A stretch of 64,000 nucleotides of DNA, taken from positions 8,210,437 through 8,274,436 of the forward strand of contig OX104124.1 in the NCBI GenBank assembly GCA_944474755.1, in the 5' to 3' direction. How positions within the stretch are numbered: the first letter of the stretch is position 1; the number at the start of each line of letters is the position of its first letter. The stretch is from Limnoperna fortunei. Lineage: Eukaryota; Mollusca; Bivalvia; Mytilida; Modiolidae. The position numbers and the translations under genes were made by a program. Shown in pieces: positions 59,215 through 64,000 of this stretch. Below the pieces are notes generated by a model. That model was not told where the DNA came from and did no database searches. It saw nothing but the letters and a program-made list of their open reading frames with translations.

Positions 59215-59350
59215 ACCGTTTTCAATTGAATTATCAGCATCGCACCAAAATCAAGTCACTCACAAACATATCGTAAAAGTCCGTCGGATTTTAATTTGTT
59301 TGTGAGTGACTTTGTCTTGGTGATATACCATAAATTCATTGAAAACAATT
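59215..59350. repeat. Imperfect inverted repeat (foldback remnant)
   Basis: The best arms are AAGTCACTCACAAAC (59252-59266) and GTTTGTGAGTGACTT (59297-59311). Weaker pairing extends outward to CGTTTTCAATTGAAT on the left and ATTCATTGAAAACAATTC on the right. It may be a degraded small foldback element. Confidence 0.7.
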
Positions 59351-60811
59351 CATTGAGAACGATGTTCAATCCTATAATATTGTCTTCTGGTATTCTTAAC
59401 CATGTTGACAGGCGATAGAGAGGTCAAGAGCGGCTGGCAAAAAAGTGTCTTTTCTCCAGCTTTAGTTAACCTTTCGACAGGAATATATGACCAACATAGC
59501 CCATTGCTTTGAAGGAATACTGAGTCTGCTCGGACATCAGGGCGCGTGATCCATACTCACAGAACAAAAATTATTATTTGAATTTCAGATTGAAAAGCTT
59601 TAAAACCGCATAGCGTGATGACATGATATGTGTTCATTAATTCTTTTAATTTCCCATCTTTTGATAGCAAGTCTTTTAATGCATGACATTAAGCTTATTT
59701 TACATGAGTATATGCTAATGGTTTTAATTCCTGGTTTGACGGCAACTCTGATTATGTATGTAAGCCAGGTGGCAATATGTTAACCAGCTGATTTTTATGT
59801 AACTGTATGTTATAATTTTAGTTTTTATATCTTAACCAGCTGATGTTATGTCACAGTTCTTATTTATAACTTGCTCATTTTATTAATACTTGTGTGTTTT
59901 GTGAATGGTTGCTTGTAATGTCTTAACATGTGCATACTCTGTTAAAAGTTCTTTAAAGCTTACGTTACTTGTATCATACATGTAGAACTTGAATAAAGCT
60001 AATGTGTTTTCATTTGCATATTCATTTATTAATTTTTTCTATTTATAGTCAAATCTGTCATGACTTCCTACTATTGATTTCACTGCTGGTTTTGATGTTT
60101 GCGCGGACCTTCAGTGCAGCTACGCCTGGTTGTTAGGCTCATGTGTGTGATATGACTTTATCTCTGAGGTTGCATGATAAAGAATATTGGTTCTATGATC
60201 ATGACTTACTTTCAATGTTAATTTACATTTTATTCTATTTTTGGGTAATTTAACGGTTATTTCGACCTATAACAGAAATTGTTGACTCGTCCGGGAGAGA
60301 ACTTGTCATTTTCTTGTTATTTTAAATTATCAACAAAAGACAAATACACATTACAATTTAATTGTTTATTAATTACAGTTAATTACACTTACATAAAGAA
60401 TAATGTTAGCTTAACTGTCTTTCGAAGTTCCAACTGGTGTCCAACGTGAAATGTCCCAATCAATAAACGAAATTCCAAATGTTATATCCAAATTAAGGTA
60501 AATTTCTAATTCTAATATGACGTGCTTTAAAGGCTTTGAGACCACAACTGTGGTAAAAAAATGATTTATCTATGAGCAACACGCGCTGAAAAGGGCGTGT
60601 TTTAAATGGCTGTTCCAATTACAAAACTGTAACTCCTACCGGAAAGCTATTGCATACGACGTATAAATCTTATAAATAGCTACACGCACTATAATTATCC
60701 GTTGCAATATATTGTGTGTTACATTGACGGAACAGCCAGTTTGTGGCGGAAATGATGTTTTCTACAGGTACGAAAATATTATAAATGTACTCTAATTGTC
60801 TTATTAGAATA
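59351..60811. other. Noncoding; short inverted pair TGGCTGTTCC
   Basis: TGGCTGTTCC near 60607 and GGAACAGCCA near 60729 form a short inverted pair about 110 bp apart, just left of the long hairpin at 60812. No gene is supported. Confidence 0.4.
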
Positions 60812-60971
60812 GAAATAATCCACGGAGGCTGTGATTTATCATTGTTTTACCACGGGATGACCATTTATGTCGTTATTTTATCCATCGCTATCGCTCGGGA
60901 TAAAATAATACGACATAAATGGTCACCCCGTGGTAAAACCATGATAAACCACAGCCTCCGTGAATTATTTC
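60812..60971. mobile_element. 160-bp long-hairpin element
   Basis: The left arm (60812-60883) beginning GAAATAATCCACGGAGGCTG pairs with the right arm (60897-60971), which reversed begins GAAATAATTCACGGAGGCTG, over about 72 bp with a handful of mismatches. The loop is about 13 nt and contains ATCGCTATCGCT. No clear target-site duplication is visible. A 66-codon ORF runs through the hairpin and is a by-product. It could be a small MITE or a rearranged inverted duplication. Confidence 0.8.
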
Positions 60972-63631
60972 TGAAACAGTCCTGATTTAACAAGTCCACT
61001 TGAACGAAATATTAAATTCAATGTTTCGCACTAATGGATCCAACAACACGAATGAAAGTTCAACCAAAGTCTAGTCTTCTCACAAGTGTCCAAGTCCTGT
61101 ATATATATCCTAAATGAATGTTCTAGAATTTTATAGATCATTTTATAGCTGACTCGTTTATTAGTTTTTCGTAGTAAATAGTTCTATACTATTCTTCTAA
61201 ATTCTTTTTCTCAAGTAAACAAATACCAATCAATTGTAATTACTTAGTAAAAATTTGTTGCAAACAAATGAAATGCACATATAAGGCCAAACAAATACAA
61301 AATACGTCTCTAAGACCAAACTAATAAGTACCTCATGACACTGTCAAATAATTTCCATGATTATTAACTTAGGCTAAGTATATGGTTTATGTGCCTATCT
61401 CAATCAGCATTGTGGGATGATATTTGGTTCGTGATGATATGCATCTTATGTATTTAGCACCATGGTCATGAGGAAATTTTGTTGTTTAAGTTTGATTCAT
61501 TTATTTGTTTTCTGAATCTTAATAATATACATTTTAATTTCAGCGCTACATGAAGAGGTGAAGTATTATGAGATACCCTCACGATGAAATGTCCCTCTGT
61601 GATTTCAGGATGATAACTTGAAAACCAATCAACCGATTTTATTCAAAACAAAGGTCGTTCTACTCTCAGCACAATCGCCTTTTTAGTTATCGATTTAGTC
61701 TAATTTTATTGGCTTTTTTCCATGGACTGAAGTTATCTTTCTTGGAATACGAAGTGCCAAAGTGCGGGTCAATATAAACGGTAATTTTAAATATGCCGTA
61801 CGTGCCCATTTTGAGGAGTAACCTCTCGTCAGAAGAAACTGTCATTTTTTTACTCACGTTATCGTTCCCTGTATCGAATTGTCCATCGATATAAAATACA
61901 ACACAATGCGGCGGGATATCACTTGATGTCCTAATAGCTGCCCTATGTGTATACCCGCCACAAAAAGTGGTAAGCCGTTATGTGATACACCCGTTTGGAT
62001 GTGTGTCTGTCCGTCTTTTTTCCCCGATTCCTTCCTGTTGTAATAATTGTAACTTCAAGTTTTATTATATATTAACATCAAAGATCCGCTAATTGGTTTT
62101 GACAATTTTGTGATAAAATTTGCGTTACAAAAAATGCTGCTGCAGAAAAGTGGAAAGAATAATTGTCAACTTGTAAAATTAATATTCAGTTTCATATTAA
62201 TCATACATCTATATTGATCAGTTTCAATTACACTATATTCCTTTAAGTCACGTAGTCACAATATATTGTAGTGGGCAAGTGATTTCAGCGTACATAGACA
62301 ACCCCATTTTGATATAAGCGTTTATCAAATTAATAGACCATACAGAAAAGGGGCAATGATATGGACTCTAATTGAACTTTAAAAATCAACTAATTCTCTG
62401 AATAATATGAACTGGGCAAGGTTGGCATTGATAGCAATCCATACCTTGTTTTCCATACTATTATTATTATTTAATCAGTTAAACTCGATATTTTAACATC
62501 AACAATTAATACATTAAATCAACAATAAGTTTAAATATTTACATGTAGGCAAGAATACATGGTTAACATAATTTAACACATATTTCCTCAATTGCCTAAC
62601 AAATGGTATCATTACCCGACAGTAAATAGTTAAAAATCATATGTAAATAAAAATACAATGGTGGTTGAGTCCTGCTATATAAGTACATAAATTTCAAAGA
62701 TTTGTAAGCTTAAGAATTTTGGAAAAGATCTGATTCCTCATATGATTTGTTTACTGCAATAAACTGAACCTCTTCAGTTAAAAAATATTCTACTAATTTG
62801 ATACTTTAAGTAGCCTCTACTTATCAGAGCCAAAGAAACAGTTATTGACTTCCAATAATCTGTTTATGTTATAATAACTTCCAAGCTTTTAGGAAGCTAT
62901 TCATAAGCCAAAGACATATTTATTCCCATGTATTAACAAAATAATGAACTGTTAATGCAACAGTGGCAAAAATATTACTTTAACTTTTAACAACAAGAAT
63001 AAAAACCTTTAACTAAGTATTGCCAGTAAGATTTACAAAAAGTAAATTATTTATGCACAATACTTTAAGAAAATGTTCTGAAATTAAATCATGAAACTAC
63101 TGCTCCGAAAAGTCTGCTAAAAAATAAGTAACTTTTACAGAAATAAACAAACGTCAAAATTTACATTATAATTTTTTGTGAAAACCTCAAGAAATTACGA
63201 AACATGTTGCAATTTACTTAAAATATACATTTGAGCCAAAAATACTAACTGTTCAACTGCAAACGCGCTGGATTCGACTTAAGCGTTGTAATATTATTGG
63301 AAGTTGAAAATTCATAGAATTTCCGCTGGTTCCAAGAACAAAAATTGTTAAAACGTTTCAAAAATTACAATATTATATTATTTTAATATTATTAAGAGAT
63401 AGAAAAATTCTCTATATAATACAAGTATTTTTTTGTGATAAAAAGAAAAGTGAATGCTAGGGCATGCGCACCGGAAGCTACCTGAGACATCCACAAACAG
63501 TAAAGACAAAATTCGCCGATATAAAGAACTGAAATGTACAAAACAAGTTGAATAACGTTCACAAACTTTCTAAGAATTGACAAAATTCATATAAAAACAA
63601 TGGTAACTTTAAAAAAGATTACGGGAATTCG
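60972..63631. other. Noncoding right arm of the window
   Basis: No gene is supported. The stretch 61955-62025 (ACCCGCCACAAAAAGTGG, then GTGTGTCTGTCCGTCTTTTT) resembles the end of a dispersed repeat. The 63-codon minus ORF at 63392-63583 has no recognised domain. Confidence 0.35.
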
Positions 63632-63725
63632 GAATACCCAATGTAAACCCTGACCCTCAAATTGATTGAGATACCCTGCCAGCAGTATAACCCGAACTCG
63701 AAATTTTAGAGTTATGCATGCAGTT
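63632..63725 (-). repeat. SINE head fragment, minus strand, diverged
   Basis: The sequence ATACCCTGCCAGCAGTATAA then CCCGAACTCG corresponds to the reversed junction of the tRNA-like head and body of the SINE at 45619-45876 (ACCCTGCCAGCAGTGAGACT). It is degraded on both sides. Confidence 0.6.
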
Positions 63726-64000
63726 GATTAACAGAAGCTTCAATTAAATTGTATTTAACATTATGTCAGGAAACCATCCGTCTACGATCTATCTTTCGTG
63801 ATCATTAAATTTTAATCCAGAAATACCTGACGGGTATAAACCAACATAACTTTAGGGATTACCTAACAGTTGGCTTTACATTCAAATAGGTGTCATCTAA
63901 AAATAAATTCTCGAAAGGTAATTTTTTAATATTTTCAGGACATATATTGTGCTTATGATAATACCATGCAGATTTTAGAAACTTGTTTATACATCGAGGC
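63726..64000. other. Noncoding right edge
   Basis: I see no feature. Confidence 0.35.

Noticed and set aside
60785..60985. 66-codon plus-strand ORF
   Set aside because: It is read through the long hairpin; both arms give unrelated peptides.

Overview
This is eukaryotic DNA, AT-rich (roughly two thirds A+T by eye), with spliced genes, tRNA-derived SINEs and many decayed retrotransposons. A bivalve mollusc is the best fit. The SINE family resembles the molluscan V-SINEs (RUDI type), and a C1q-domain gene and a RING-less B-box/TRIM-like gene belong to families greatly expanded in bivalves. Penelope-like, Ngaro-like, Tc1-like and LINE sequences are all common there. A mussel-like species is plausible but unproven. 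No bacterial operon, rRNA gene or convincing tRNA gene is visible.

Host-gene content is low. A probable exon of a minus-strand gene leaving the left edge lies at 258-325. The best host gene is a minus-strand B-box/coiled-coil gene whose first coding exon is 21467-22260. Two short exons at 18947-18982 and 17821-17860 continue it in matching reading phase. A RecQ-type helicase pseudogene (24486-25625, +) and a C1q-domain pseudogene (29376-29780, -) are recognisable but broken.

The rest is repeat-dominated. From left to right: a tail-to-tail SINE pair (611-1032); a Penelope-like fragment (2975-3720); an old diverged tandem duplication (about 3840-5900); a large tandem array (about 7000-16760) of monomers up to about 750 bp, common variant about 530 bp. 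Within the array a 3.65-kb block carrying a 5'-truncated Penelope-like reverse transcriptase has been duplicated. A Tc1-like transposase remnant lies at 27275-28165.

The most complete mobile element is a Ngaro-like tyrosine-recombinase retrotransposon at 30413-35224. It has reverse transcriptase, RNase H and recombinase remnants, a probable SGNH-hydrolase remnant, and the canonical split direct repeat order A1-ORFs-B1-A2-B2. To its right are three decayed LINE copies from at least two families (38340-39790, 41497-42260, 51750-52715), a GATA microsatellite, further SINEs, and several non-autonomous foldback elements. Three of these have clear target-site duplications (44754-44856, 48062-48445, 50435-51289). 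Two oppositely oriented arrays of an about 175-bp repeat (50275-51738 and 53390-54860) flank a LINE remnant. The last 9 kb holds inverted repeats but no gene I can recognise.
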